Below, piece by piece: positions 11,101-22,058 of a DNA stretch of 64,000 nucleotides. The stretch is from Whitmania pigra (taxonomy: Eukaryota > Annelida > Clitellata > Hirudinida > Haemopidae), in assembly GCA_021613335.1 (NCBI GenBank), contig JAJTWR010000278.1:299501-363500 (forward strand), read 5' to 3'. Numbering within the stretch: position 1 is the stretch's first letter; each line of letters starts with the position of its first letter. The notes under the pieces were generated by a model. It searched no databases. It was given only the letters and a program-made list of their open reading frames with translations, and was not told where the DNA came from. A program made the position numbers and the translations under genes.

Positions 11101-13473
11101 TACTAAATGGTGGCTGAAAAAAGAATATGGATGAATAAATGAACAAGTGATGGGTAAAAGAAAGCGAATAGCAACGAAAAGGATGAAATAGAAACACCAG
11201 AAAACATCTGTTATAACCATTACGAACTTTTGTTATTATTATGATTACTATTACTTTATCATCACTTTATTGTAACAACCTTGTGAAGGCAACCAGGGAG
11301 TCATAATTTGGCAATTTATGTTCACCAGATTTGCTCTTTTCACTAGTAGTCCATAGATATAGTTCATTCAGAGCCTCATAACCATCGACAGTGTAAGGAT
11401 TAATCTTAGAACGATCATCTTCAAAGAATGGTACGTCCATAGCGCTCTGAAAAATGAAAATCAAGGATTCAATTGCTGATAATTAATTAGTCGATAAATA
11501 ATAACATATTTGGATTTAAACATCCCAAACATCGAGCATAATCACCATTACCACTTACTTCTGCAATCAGTGCTCCAATCCACTTGACGGTGAACTTCAA
11601 ACCATCACTGTCGATGCTTTCGTAACTGTGTCTCACCTTATGTTGAATAATTAAATATTACATATAATGCCAATGTTACATTAACCGATTGAGAACTATT
11701 GTCTTTTTATAAATTAAGATGGTGATACCAACTACAGAAATGACTTTCATACCAGCAAACAATAATAAAAATTGACAATTATGTAATTATTGGTAATTGT
11801 TTAACTATTATAATTGTTTAAATAATTATTATTAATTGTTTAATTATTAAACTTTATTAACTACGTACTCCCTCCATGATGTGGGTCAACATGTAGAAGA
11901 TGGCCTTCCTTGCGTCTTCTTTCTTCTCTTTGTCCGACAAGGCTTTGCTTGCCTTGAAGAATCTATAAATATCGATTAATTTTTGTCAAAACATTATCGA
12001 CTATTACGTTTTTATTAACGCTATCAACCATCTGTAATAAAACATCTCGTTTCCCACAAGACAAGACTCACCTAACGAATGTTGAGTAATCAATGATTAC
12101 GTAAGTTTCTATTGTCATCAGTCTTTTTTCTACCGATCTCTTCCTTACTCTACTTTCTCTGCCTTTTACATGATCTTAATTATTTCATCAAATAGTAAAT
12201 TTCATGAAAACTAAATTGTTAGTTAATAAAATATATCGATACAGCGACATGATCGATATCAGTAATCACGGTTATTATTGTTAATATTATTTCAAATGTA
12301 ATAGTAACCACCATCGTCATCAAAGCGAACATTCTGATTTGCTGTTGTTGCAGGAGTTTCAACGAGCGAATGAAGTCGTCCATCAATTTTGAAGAGAATT
12401 TTGTTTTTATTCTCGACATTGTCACCCTTGTAGTCTTTTTCAGTTGCTGGGGAATCAACACCAACAGGTTCCAAGGAGAAGGATTTGTTGTTGTGAGTAA
12501 AAGTGATCCTCTGTTTATTAATTATTTAGTTATTAGAATATTGGCATTTTTGATATTTAAGTATGTAATACTTCCTGCAGAACATTGATTAGAAGTGGAA
12601 ATTTGATGGAAGCATAAAATGTCGAGATTTTATCATAAAATAATAACTGATGACTCACGTAAAAAATCTCTTCAAATTCTTCACCTTTCTTGATGGCCAC
12701 GGTTGCGGAAACAGGAATTGAAGGGTCTGTGTATGAACCCAAGAACTTGGAAAATAAAAGTCAAATTTGAACTTTATTTGCATTTTAGATATTGCTAGAA
12801 TCAAATTTCACAAAACTATCAAAATATAATTATTTATAATAAAAACTTTCAATTATAAAGCAATATCATTTCTTTAAAGAAATTTCAAGATTCTGGGCAA
12901 TTGAAAAATCTAAGATGCTGATGTAAGGAAATGAACTCACTTCGACAGGCTTCCAAACCGACCTTTGACCTTGAAACTGAGTCATTATTAAGGGTGGTTT
13001 AGCTGATCCTGATGATTGTTTAATAAGGTTCATGCGTATTTTAACACTTTCAGTTTTAAAATAGATTTGGATGAAATCCGGTAACAAAGTTGTATCGTTG
13101 TTCTTGCCATGATATGTCCATATCGTGTTTACTGCAATTTATTTAAAATTAGAGTTTAGTAATATCATATCAAAATGTTGAACTAAATATTTTAATAATA
13201 ATTAAAAGATAAACTTTTATCTTCTCCCGCTTCGGTTGGAGTTGATTGATGGACACAAATAATCACGAGCAGCACTTGAACAGCTTTAAAATTCTGAAAA
13301 TGAGAACTTTTGGTAATAAAGTACTAATATTTGAATAAGGATAATGACAATAATAATAACATGTAATAATAACTTTATAACTAAAAGGCTAATGCTATTT
13401 TTGTATTATACATGCGAATGTGTGTCATCTCAATTACCATTTTCAGCTTCAATAGTTCCGCTACTGAAGCCAT
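8138..13473 (-). CDS. Secreted ADAMTS-like (reprolysin, M12B) zinc metalloprotease, 17 exons
   Basis: Exons in gene order: 13438-13473, 13215-13293, 12941-13131, 12659-12745, about 12309-12510, 12072-12129, 11869-11962, 11559-11636, 11280-11446, 10973-11113, 10692-10841, 10334-10481, 9937-10087, 9683-9835, 9115-9483, 8850-8999 and 8138-8307. All junctions agree in phase. The start gives a signal peptide (MASVAELLKLKM then VLLVIICVH). A propeptide follows, ending near a dibasic EKR. The catalytic domain opens with ETYVIIDYSTF, and the zinc site HEMGHTLGMEHDD is split across two exons. The next Cys-rich part is ADAMTS-like (LFPGQIYDFDDQC, CESISC, GTSCSTGSWCIRGKCV). The tail holds several CC-x-x-C modules, a Thr-rich linker and no thrombospondin repeat. 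It likely cleaves extracellular proteins; the substrate is unknown. Confidence 0.9.
8470..8723. repeat. Tandem duplication of 127 bp inside a metalloprotease intron
   Basis: Positions 8470-8596 and 8597-8723 are almost identical, differing at a handful of bases. The duplication lies in the last intron of the ADAMTS-like gene, well away from the splice sites. A recent local duplication is the simplest explanation. Confidence 0.85.
9115..9483 (-). CDS. Metalloprotease exon with two CCxTC modules and a Thr/Pro linker
   Basis: This is the fifteenth exon of the ADAMTS-like gene. It encodes two Cys-rich modules ending CCKTC and CCQTC. A stretch of Thr, Pro and Val follows (TTTTTSPPTTTTLPTTPGTT) that should be a flexible, O-glycosylated linker. 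The spacing and the CC-x-x-C ending recall ShKT/SXC modules of invertebrate secreted proteases, with the assignment made on Cys pattern only. The 5' part of this exon and its upstream intron are duplicated at 13963-14133. Confidence 0.75.
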
Positions 13474-13669
13474 TCCATGATTGAATTCCTTATAAAGGAA
13501 TAAACAAAAAGCTTTTCAAAACTATAAAAATTATTAACTTTAAACAACGGAGAGCTTGTTTTAAATCGGATTATATCATACCCTATTGACATCTATACAT
13601 CTACAGAGTGACAAGCTGCTTCGTAAAGACTTTACAAGCATGTTCTTTTGTTCTAAATCTGTGTATGTC

Positions 13670-13962
13670 CAGGTGAATGGACCTGGACGCAAGAGGATAC
13701 CGTACAAACCTCTACCCCATCAAGATTGGCGCAAGGGGCGTGATTGGCAAGTCGACTTACGCTTTCCTCATTAAGATTGGATTGCCAAGGCTTTGACAAG
13801 GATGTCTGAGGCCGCTGAGGCGGCTTCATTCTGGATCTGGCACATGAGGAGCCAGAAGAAGTCTTAAGAGGCCCATACAGGTCTCCGATATGAATGATCC
13901 ACCGAACGACGGGGCCAAACCATTGGCCGAGAGACTCGTTGTCGGTCGAGTCCCAAAAATTT
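13670..13962 (+). mobile_element. Truncated retroelement 3' end (same family as 48077-49071)
   Basis: The segment parallels the 48-kb copy: a frame-broken stretch (IPYKPLPHQDWRKGR corresponds to the GYRTDLFPIEIGARG region), then the shared block encoding AAEAASFWIWHMRSQKKS, a stop, and the GATCCACCGAACGAC tail. The start is truncated and part of the coding region is deleted, so it cannot be functional. Its right end abuts a duplicated piece of the ADAMTS-like gene. Confidence 0.75.
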
Positions 13963-14133
13963 GATTGCGTAATAACCGTTGTAACAATCCTTTGGTTCAA
14001 GGCTGAGACATTCGTCTGCAGTGTCTTGACAACCTGAGCAAAATAAATTGAAAAATTTGTTGTGATTGAACGGAAAAGAAATTCTAGTTTCTCACCAACA
14101 TCGACATTGTTATTATTGAAATACCGTATTTTC
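13963..14133 (-). pseudogene. Duplicated piece of the metalloprotease gene (part of exon 15 and intron)
   Basis: This stretch repeats about 9412-9580 with only a few base differences, including the acceptor CTCAG and the start of the exon (CQDTT). The duplicate stops after about 70 bp of coding sequence, where it meets a retroelement fragment on one side and the pogo end at about 14128 on the other. It cannot be an independent gene. Confidence 0.85.
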
Positions 14134-15020
14134 ACGAAATAAACACGCAGACGAATTTAACACGCGGACGAATATAACACGCAATTTTTCTAATTTATGT
14201 AAAAAATCACTTATAAAACACGCATACGATTATAACACGCATGTTTTTGGCTAAAGAAATTTAATATTTAAAGTAAAATTATATATTATTAATATATAAA
14301 ACAATTAATTTTAAAAGTTGTCAAAAAATCTACAGTTGGCTGAGCGGCCGGTGCTTGATAGATACAGTGATATATAGATAGAAGTGCTCTTGATTGAAAT
14401 ATCGTCATCTTTAAGAAAGTGGCTGATAAACGTAACTCGTTGCCAATAAGCTTCAAGTCGTTTCTTGGGCAAAAGACAGAGGTAACAGAGCAGCTGCTCG
14501 GGAGTTCAACGTTAATGAGGTGTTAGTTTGCGAATGGAGAAAGAAGGAATGCTTGCTTGAGAAACTGAACCTGCGAAAACATGCATGCCTTGTCCAAAAT
14601 GCGAAATGGCCAAAGTTAGAGTCTGATCTAAAGATTATGGGTCTTGGAACAAAGGAAGAGAGCTTTCGACATTCCCGCTAGGAGAACAGTGGAAGCATCT
14701 GTAATTGTAACTTCTTCATTTATATAGCGCCATATGCATAGCGTCAGAGGCGCTTCTTGTAACCATTTATATAGCGCTCCTTCCCAAGGGCGCTGGCGGC
14801 AGTGCAGGCTGGGTTTCGAACACGACACATTACGACTGTTGTCATTACCGCCGTATGCAGGCACGTAACCCATTCGGCTAACCTGCACGCCAGAACTGTG
14901 GCAGTAACAAGCGGTCACGAACGAATATGTTTCGCAGTCACACTTGGATGCTCTGTGGCTGGCACCAAGTCAAAACCAATATTGATTTTCAAGAGACAAT
15001 GCAAAAAATTTTCAGCATGA
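14125..15020 (+). mobile_element. pogo/Tigger DNA transposon remnant with nested SINE
   Basis: The left end carries a repeated AACACGC motif (TTCACGAAATAAACACGCAG), common in Tigger termini. From 14470 to about 14690 a frame encodes the helix-turn-helix part of a pogo transposase (RAAAREFNV, EWRKKECLLEKL, WPKLESDLK). After a SINE at about 14690-14905, the DDE-core part resumes at 14910-15005 (ICFAVTLGCSVAGTKSKPIL, IFKRQ). The C-terminal part and right inverted repeat are not visible. Frames are broken, so it is inactive. Confidence 0.75.
14690..14907 (-). mobile_element. tRNA-derived SINE copy 1
   Basis: Read on the minus strand, the copy starts GCAGGTTAGCCGAATGG (A-box-like) and has a B-box-like GTGTTCGAAACCC about 50 bases later. 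A body follows with two GCGCTATATAAATG units, ending in GAAGTTACAATTACAG. The same organisation recurs at 57203-57372 and, truncated, at 42403-42545 and 56240-56510. It sits inside the pogo remnant, so it inserted later. Confidence 0.8.
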
Positions 15021-15122
15021 AGCTCTGGATTCAAAAATGTTCTCAATAGAGGGGATTCTCTTCAAAGAGCTCGCAATTATGGATGCAATGACTGCTCAAC
15101 TTAAGCGGATGTCACATTGCAA

Positions 15123-16115
15123 TCATCCCGGGTGGTCTATCAACCAAACTGCGATGTCACTCTCAAGGCATTTAAACTTGGAATTATCTGATTTGCGAAG
15201 CAGAGATGTTGAGAAGGGTCTACTCTTCTTCGTTGTTTTCTTATCAATCGAAGAATCAGCAGCAGACTTTCTCGCGTCTTTCAACAAAATTCCATCTTTT
15301 GACGAAATGTCTTTTGCATAAATACCTCTGAACTCGTTTTTGGACGTAATCGTTGAGAACTTTCGAATTAGTTGCGATGTGAAAGAAGGTATCTCCAGGG
15401 CTGGAGTTTCTGGAGTTATTTGACCTTTGAACTTAAGCGGATCAAGGTCACTAGATAAGGGAGGGTTTGAAGTAATTTGCAATCTCGTCGATGATTTTTT
15501 GAGAGGTTCATAAGGTTGAAGAACTGCAGAGTTGTTTGCTCTGAGATCTTCAAGGGAGCGAAGAAATTGAGAACGTCTCGTCATTCTCATTGGAAACAGT
15601 GAGGTATTTTCTTTCCCAAAATCCATCTGCTTCCAGGATCTTGCTTTCGATGGAAATTACACTCGTTTCAGGGTTTAATGGCTGATAGGAATTTATTGGA
15701 ATTTGGTTGAATTTCTGAAGGCTGACTTTGAGGCATCGCATTTCTTTATTCAAGGCTTTTAAGTTGTGGGGTTGTTGGCTGACATTAATTCCATCCTGTT
15801 TTGTCTAGATACGTTGCAGATTGTCCTTGATTCTCTGCAGTTTCCTGTGTTGGATTGGAGCAATGGAGTTTCGTGAAAGAGATGTTTTTGCTGTCGTTTG
15901 ACTTGTTGTTTGAGGCTCATGGTAAATTTATTGCCGGAAAATTCATTGGCGGGGTGGGTTGCCAGTTTAGTTTTTAAACCAAGATCTTGGCTTTTTTGAA
16001 TAGTTTGGACCCAATCTGGGATTCTATAATGTTTCTTTTGATACCTTCTTTCTTTTTTCTTCCTTCTTTTCGCCATCTTTGCGCTTATTATATAGAACTT
16101 TGATTTTTGAACCAA
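15123..16115 (-). pseudogene. Unrecognised basic protein frame, fragmented
   Basis: Three long minus-strand open stretches follow one another: 15759-16115, starting with a very basic MAKRRKKKERRYQKKHYR segment; about 15550-15798, in another frame; and 15123-15626, in the same frame as the first (MTRRSQFLRSLEDLRANNSA). They read like pieces of one Ser/Lys-rich protein. Two explanations fit. One is a retrocopied pseudogene with two frameshifts. The other is a two-exon gene using donor GTATCT near 15814 and an acceptor CAG just before the ATG at 15626, which also keeps phase. I recognise no domain. Confidence 0.35.
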
Positions 16116-16261
16116 GGTAGGAATCGATCGAGGACCCTGGAAATATAACTTTAAGAAATTTAGACACTTTTTTTAAAAATTCGAATGTCTGAATCTAAGT
16201 TATCATAAAATCTCTAATTTGATGAAATAAAATCATCAGGTGTTAGTTATAAAAGGTCTTG

Positions 16262-16336
16262 AGAAAGGCTAGGATTTGAACTCCTAAAGGAATCGCACCA
16301 AGGCCAAAGACTTGATCACTCGTCTACCGACGCCTA
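16262..16336 (-). repeat. tRNA-like sequence, probably degenerate SINE head or tRNA pseudogene
   Basis: On the minus strand a perfect T-arm can be drawn (TAGGA, loop GTTCAAA, TCCTA), preceded by a D-arm-like GTCGGTAGACGAGTGATC. I cannot form a standard 7-bp acceptor stem or a convincing anticodon arm, so a functional tRNA is unlikely. Confidence 0.35.
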
Positions 16337-17239
16337 GCATTAATAATTCATGATAATTCATAATAACTCATCATAATAATCAAAATAGTCCAATAATAGC
16401 CTGCTTTTAATCAACCATAATTCATGCAATTGTTCAATCAATTAGTTTCACTCACTTTCTGAAAATAAGCGAGATCATATTAATAATCATCATAGTAATC
16501 ATCAACATCATCATTTTAATTTAATAAATTCATATGGCTATGGTTCGTGGATTGTAGTGCGCATGATTTTGAACCAATTTATAATATTTATTTGAAGCAC
16601 CTTTGTGGAATAAAGCTACTCTTAAAATACTTAGATTTAAGAAACAATAATGTTTCCTCATTCTTTGGCGATGACGGTGACGATGACGACGATGATGATG
16701 ATGGTGAATCAATGAATTTATCCTGAACTTTGGAGTCAAAAGAAGGTTTACAATATTGGCTCCGCTTGAAACGAATTTTACATTTGAGGAAGTATGGTAC
16801 AACATTTCAAACACATCAAAACAGGCTCAAAAATCGAATAAAGGTGAACGCCATCTAGCGAATGATCGAGCAAGACGTGGTAAAACATCTGGAACTCAGG
16901 GAAATCTGATCGAAGCTCGCAAACTACTTGGATTGAATGGAGGTTAACCCTTGGTCATTAATCATTAACCCTTATTCATTAACCACTAACCTTTAGCCTT
17001 TATTCATTAACTAGTTTCGTACTTTCTGCCTTTTGTCACCCTGGTACCCCAAAAAAGTCTCCTTTTATATTATACTAGCTGTTTCTCTGGCTTTGCCCGG
17101 TAATAGATTTGAAATTGAATAAACTTCATGTACAGTATAAAATATTTTTATTAATATGAATTAACACAATACTTGGCTATAAACAACACTTTTAGTTTGA
17201 CACCTGGAGCAAGAAAAAATAAATTGTTGTGTGAACCCA

Positions 17240-17335
17240 CCCAACATAAAGTTGTCCGTGGCAAAAACACGGAGATCTCAAGTCCACTCCATATTATTTA
17301 ATAGATTTCTCCTGCGACTTGTTTATAGTTATCGA
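17240..17335 (-). pseudogene. Helitron Pif1-type helicase C-terminal fragment
   Basis: The fragment shows the conserved end of Helitron helicases (TINKSQ, then DLRSPCFCHGQLYVG, corresponding to helicase motifs V-VI). A TAA interrupts the frame between the two. It is only about 160 bp from the 3' terminus of the Helitron, where the helicase gene normally ends, supporting the element's orientation. Confidence 0.7.
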
Positions 17336-17815
17336 GAATGCAAGTCTTACTGAATATTGCAATCTTTAGGAGTTAAAAGGAATATTTGTGGGAATGAGGG
17401 GTATCAGTAGAATACAAACTGTTAATCCTCCTCCTTTTCCTATTAAAATAATTGCTTCAATTGCATTGCTCAACATCTTTTTAACACAAAGCCTAGTACC
17501 ATTTCAAAGTTTTGGTGGGTCGACGTTACCTAGTACAGGGATACTCAAACTTTTTTTGCTTGGGTCCACAATAGATTATTTTCAGATAGTTGGAGGTCCA
17601 CAAGGGTCAAAGTCATGCGAGCACTGATTAGGGGATCTGGGGGAGCGTCGTAAGCATTTGGAAAAGTTTGTAAAAAATCAAGCCTGCTTTTGACCAGTTG
17701 TGTTTTTGGATTTTGTCTCCATTTTGGAAAGACATTTTCCATATTTTGTTTTTTTAATGAACAGTGTTATGACGTCATCTTGAGTATAAAAGGAGCAGGC
17801 CTCGGGAGCGAGGGA

Positions 17816-17872
17816 GTAAGTCCAAATCATCTCAGTTATGCAACGGACTATAATCAAATAAATAAATAAGGA
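17816..17872 (+). repeat. SINE-type 3' tail with small hairpin
   Basis: AGTCC and GGACT flank a loop (AAATCATCTCAGTTATGCAAC), followed by ATAATCAAATAAATAAATAA. The same tail with two differences ends the SINE at 59285-59335, so this is probably the 3' end of a truncated copy. Confidence 0.55.
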
Positions 17873-18464
17873 GCGAGGGAGTTGGGTTCGAGTTCTACGA
17901 GTTTTACGGAGTTGATACGGTTGTTGTACGATAGGGATTGCGAGTTGGTTATATTACGTACTTGGTAGCCATTAGCGATATTTCGGTTCTAGTTTCTGTT
18001 CCTGAATATTTGACAGCAATAAAGTTTTCTGTTCGACTTGTTATTGTTACAAAGACCCAACAAACAGTATATAAGTAATTTATTTTATTTTTTATCATAA
18101 GATTTGTTAGATTTTTTAATCTTAAGATTTGTTATTATTGTTGACTAGTCGATAATATTTTAAAATATTATTGTATTTTAGTTGTTTTAGTTATGTTTAA
18201 TAAAAAGTAATGAATTAATATTAAAATGCTGTGTTAAATTCAGTTAAATTTAATTCTAATAGATGAACAATCTACAAGTGTTAAGTCAGACTTTTTATTG
18301 AGTGTGATGCATGGAACTGCTTGTCCTTCATGACTTCTTTGATATTTGGAGAATAGCTAGTAATTGCAATTCTCAAACAATTTCCAAGATGTACATCAGT
18401 TAATTGACTTCAATTTTTAGATTTGATAATGTTCATAGTTGAAAATGATGATTCACAAAATGGT

Positions 18465-19200
18465 ACTGTCCAGATTTAAAATTTTTTTTCAAATTTGAAT
18501 AATTTAACTGCAACTTTTCCGAAAAACAACAAAATACGGCAACTTCATGGTCAAAAATCTTTTTAGTTGCTAAGCCAATGTCAAAATAAATTACACCAAA
18601 ATAATTATCAAGCATTCCTCTTAAAATCGCCCTGGCCAGATTTTTAATTTTTGTGTTGAAATTTGCATAATTGTTCTGTAACTTTTCTGAAAAAAACAAC
18701 AAAATGTAACAACTTCATGATCAAAATTCTTTTTAACGACTCAACCAATGTCAAAATAAATTACACCAAAATAATCATCAAGCATTCCTCTTAAAATCGC
18801 ACTGGTCAGATTTTTAATTTTGTTTTGTAATTCGTTGTAAACTTGCATAATTTAACCTCAACTTTTCCGACAACTTCATGGTCAAAAATCTTTGTAGTTG
18901 CTCGGCCAATGTCAAAATAAATTACACCAAAATAATCATCAAACATTCCTATTAATATTGCACTGGCCAGATTTTTAATTTTGTTCCGAAATTCGTTGTA
19001 AACTTGCTTTAAGTATAGACAACTTTTCCGAAAAGCATCAAAATGCACAACTTCATGGTCAAAAATCTTTTTAGTTGCTCAACCAATGTCAAAATAAATT
19101 ACACCAAAATAATCATCAAACATTCCTCTTAAAATCGCACTGGCCAGATTTTTAATTTTGTTCCGAAGTTCGTTGTAAACTTGCATTAATTATCGACAAC
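18465..19200. repeat. Tandem array of about 170-bp units, four to five copies
   Basis: The phrase CCAATGTCAAAATAAATTAC recurs at about 18577, 18747, 18909 and 19087. Each is followed by ACACCAAAATAATCATCAA and a CTGGCCAGATTTTTAATTTT-type ending; a partial copy begins the array. The units have diverged slightly. Minus-strand frames through the array (for example ILRGMLDNYFGVIYFDIGLA) are by-products of repetition. Confidence 0.8.
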
Positions 19201-19782
19201 TTTTTTACTAGTTTTTTAATCAAATCGAAGTGACACGATTTGTTGTAAGCTTCAAATCATTATTCAAGCTAAGACGCTAATTTGTAAATATATTGTAGCT
19301 TAGATATGGATTTTGTAGGAATCCTTTTTAGCTTTAAATTTGCTGAAGTTTTATTGAAAAGAGCATATCGACCTCAACTTTTGTATCCGATTCTGCCATC
19401 AAGTTGAGTTACTCTACATAGCAACCTGCAGGCTCTTAATTCTCATCGGTGAACTTCAATGAATAATTAAATTTAGATAATATATAGATATGGTAATATG
19501 TAGATAATATGTTGATACTTAGCTTTGTAAACGATAAACTCGTCTATGTTTTTTGTAAAATAATGTTTTTCATATATTATCGAACTGGAACATAATACAA
19601 ACAAACAAATATCTGTCATCATTTATATTAAAAAATAATAAACCAAATATTTTATAGTAAAAATAACTTTTTATTGACTTATTATGTGAACATCATTTGC
19701 TAATGACATTGCGTTTAATGTCACTAAGATTATCCCTGGAATTAACTTCGGTTTTGTGATTCAATGAAATATTAGAAATTAC

Positions 19783-21138
19783 CAGTGTTGTAAAAATTAC
19801 CTCATTTCGGTAACTAGTTACAAGTAAAAGTAATACCTCAAAAAGCTACTCAAGTATAAGTAAGAGTATTGTCTCAAAAATTTACTCAAGTAAAAGTTAA
19901 AAGTTACAGCGTCTAAAAGTTACTTTTAAGTAAAAATTACAAGTAACTTTGATGCCGCCATTATTGTGATCATACATCATTCCGTATTATTTAAAAGGAA
20001 TTGTTTCTCTTATCGTTAAAACAATTACTGGTATTAACTGCTAGTACTAACAGTCATTAAGTAATAACATTTGAACTAATGCATTCTTTTGGTGTTTTTT
20101 TTATTTATTACATTACAATCACAAATTTTTGTTAATTTTTAACATAACTAAGTCCTCGAATAGCTTGTCACTCATTATGGTCCTTCAGCTGTTCTTTGTC
20201 ATACCAGAAGAGCTGAATAAACGTTCAACAGCTGCACTAGCTGGCAGAGGAGTGTTCAACTGGATAAATAATTTCTTCAGGGTATCGCTTCCAGTAATAA
20301 TGTTCATGTCATCTGATCGGTCTCGAAGATACTGCATCAGAATATCAATTGACCTTCTGCAATTGAAGAAACTGTCTTCAATACTGTCAGCATCAGATGA
20401 ACGAGAGCTCAAAGCTCGTCCATCTTTGCTGCATTAGAAGATGCTACTTTGGCTACCAGTTTCTCATCAAGCTTGACAATCGTTAGCAATATACCATATT
20501 CCTTAACTTCTGTTGGATGCATGCGTTCCACGTGCTTCTTCAAGTTAGATGAAGAACCTTCATATGCTGAACATGTAGTTTGTGTTTCTGTTGGCAGAGT
20601 AGGCATGCATACTAATATGATTTTCCTTTGATTGAAATCTGAACATTTTGTTCAAATACGGCCACGGACTATCTTCACCCTTGTTCCTCTTATCTTCGCT
20701 AACGACATTAAAAATGGCTTCAAATGAATCCATACTACGATATATTAAATCTTATATTATTATATGTATATAATATTATATATTAAAAAAGCTTCGGTAT
20801 GACTAATCAACAATTTCCGATTTAAAACAAAAACGACCGGCGATAACCACAATGACAAAAGAGCGATGATCGGGAAGGGGAAGGTTCTCGAACGAACCAA
20901 AGAATAACAATCTAGAATTTAAATTTTTTTTAAATAAATTAAACTAATTTAAAATGTTATTTATGTTACTTTGTAACGTCTTGCGCCAAAAAGGTAACGA
21001 ATTAAAAGTATGACCAAAAATAGTAATTTGTTACAAGTAAGAGTACAAAATTTTTGTAACAATTACAAGTAACAATTACCAAAAAATGTAATTTATTACA
21101 GTAACGAATTACATGTAATTCGATACTGCACAACACTG
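19783..21138 (-). mobile_element. hAT element with perfect 8-bp target duplication, catalytic core deleted
   Basis: The ends CAGTGTTGTA and TGCACAACACTG are inverted repeats, flanked on both sides by exactly GAAATTAC (19775-19782 and 21139-21146). Minus-strand coding remnants are a BED-type zinc-finger part (20409-20606, LKKHVERMHPTEVKEY) and the C-terminal dimerisation part (20185-20412, LNTPLPASAAVERLFSSSG). They are joined out of frame near 20410. The middle of the transposase is absent, so it is non-autonomous. Subterminal repeats of GTAACTAGTTACAAGTAA type fill both ends. Confidence 0.92.
20185..20606 (-). pseudogene. hAT transposase pseudogene: BED finger joined to dimerisation domain
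   Basis: The upstream frame (20606 down to 20409) has the end of a BED zinc finger (SSSNLKKHVERMHPTEVKEY). The downstream frame (20412 down to 20185) has the canonical hAT C-terminal motif (TPLPASAAVERLFSSSG). Several hundred catalytic residues that separate these domains in full transposases are missing, and the two pieces are in different frames, which marks the deletion junction near 20410. Confidence 0.8.
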
Positions 21139-22058
21139 GAAATTACGTCCCTCAGAACCATCAGTAAACAAGTTCTCACCAACTCTCGTGCCAATTTACT
21201 GGTATATTTATTAATAAAATTTAATACTTGAACTTCGCATTTATGTTTTTGAATGTAGTTAGCGCTGCCGTTATGCGACAGATTCGGTTACACAACTCTC
21301 ATGGGATGTTGTGAGATGAAGTCTTTACTCAATAATGAATGGTGATATATTAATATTATATAGTAGTATATTATTATATTATGGGTCTAGGCCGAACGAT
21401 GAAATGATTTGCGGATATTGAAATTGAGGTGAGGGCCTTCAAATCCAGAAAAAACCCAATCTTAGTTGATTGTATCTCTTGGCAGTTGATGACAATTTCG
21501 TATGCTCCTATTGAACGACTAGGGTAGTGGCTGATTTTGTAAATAGCTTGGGTGAATGAGATTGCGAAAATTATTGCGATTAATTAAACATAAACACCCT
21601 GCTACCGATTTGTAAGCAGCCTGCTATTCTTATTCAAATTTGCAATAATTTTATTTGAATAAGTCTAATTTTAAATATTTCAAAATAAATACATACATTT
21701 GGCAATTTATATAACATGGCGACAACTTATTCTATTGTTGCACTTTATAAAATAACTCTATAGTTTCACTTTTACACCCCGCAACACGCAGTGCTTCGGT
21801 TTAAATATAAACACCCTGCTAGCGATTTGTAAACACCCTGCTAGCCTTATACAAGTCCTTACCGGCCAGTTTACAACTTGTATAAGAAATGTACATACAA
21901 GATCCTTGTTTTATATATATAGATTATTGTCGTTCTGAGGAATATTTCCTGACCTCGTCATTTCGCCACGAGTCATTTCAAGTCCAGAAATTAAATATTA
22001 ATGAACTTAATTAATTGAACTTAAATGTTCACTTTTCAACGCAGGTCATTGCGACACC

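Larger units (their letters stand above)
17085..21923 (-). mobile_element. Helitron with both ends, heavily invaded
   Basis: On the minus strand the element begins TCTATATATATAAAAC at 21923. It ends at 17085 with GGGCAAAGCCAGAGAAACAG and then CTAG, inserted between host A and T with no target duplication. This is the Helitron arrangement: 5'-TC, a 3' imperfect hairpin and CTRR. Close to the 3' end, 17240-17335 encodes Pif1-helicase residues (TINKSQ, a stop, then DLRSPCFCHGQLYVG). The interior is decayed and contains a tandem array (18465-19200), a hAT (19783-21138) and a SINE tail (17816-17872). AAACACCCTGCTA units recur near the left end (about 21592, 21808 and 21832). Confidence 0.75.

Noticed and set aside
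16262..16336. Functional tRNA gene on the minus strand
   Set aside because: The T-arm is perfect, but acceptor and anticodon stems cannot be formed; kept only as a tRNA-like repeat.
16756..16947. Plus-strand frame ending IEARKLLGLNGG
   Set aside because: Protein-like composition but only about 60 codons, no clear splice signals and no recognised family.
18433..19048. Minus-strand frames with VIYFDIG repeats
   Set aside because: They follow the 170-bp tandem array and are interrupted by stops; no protein family recognised.
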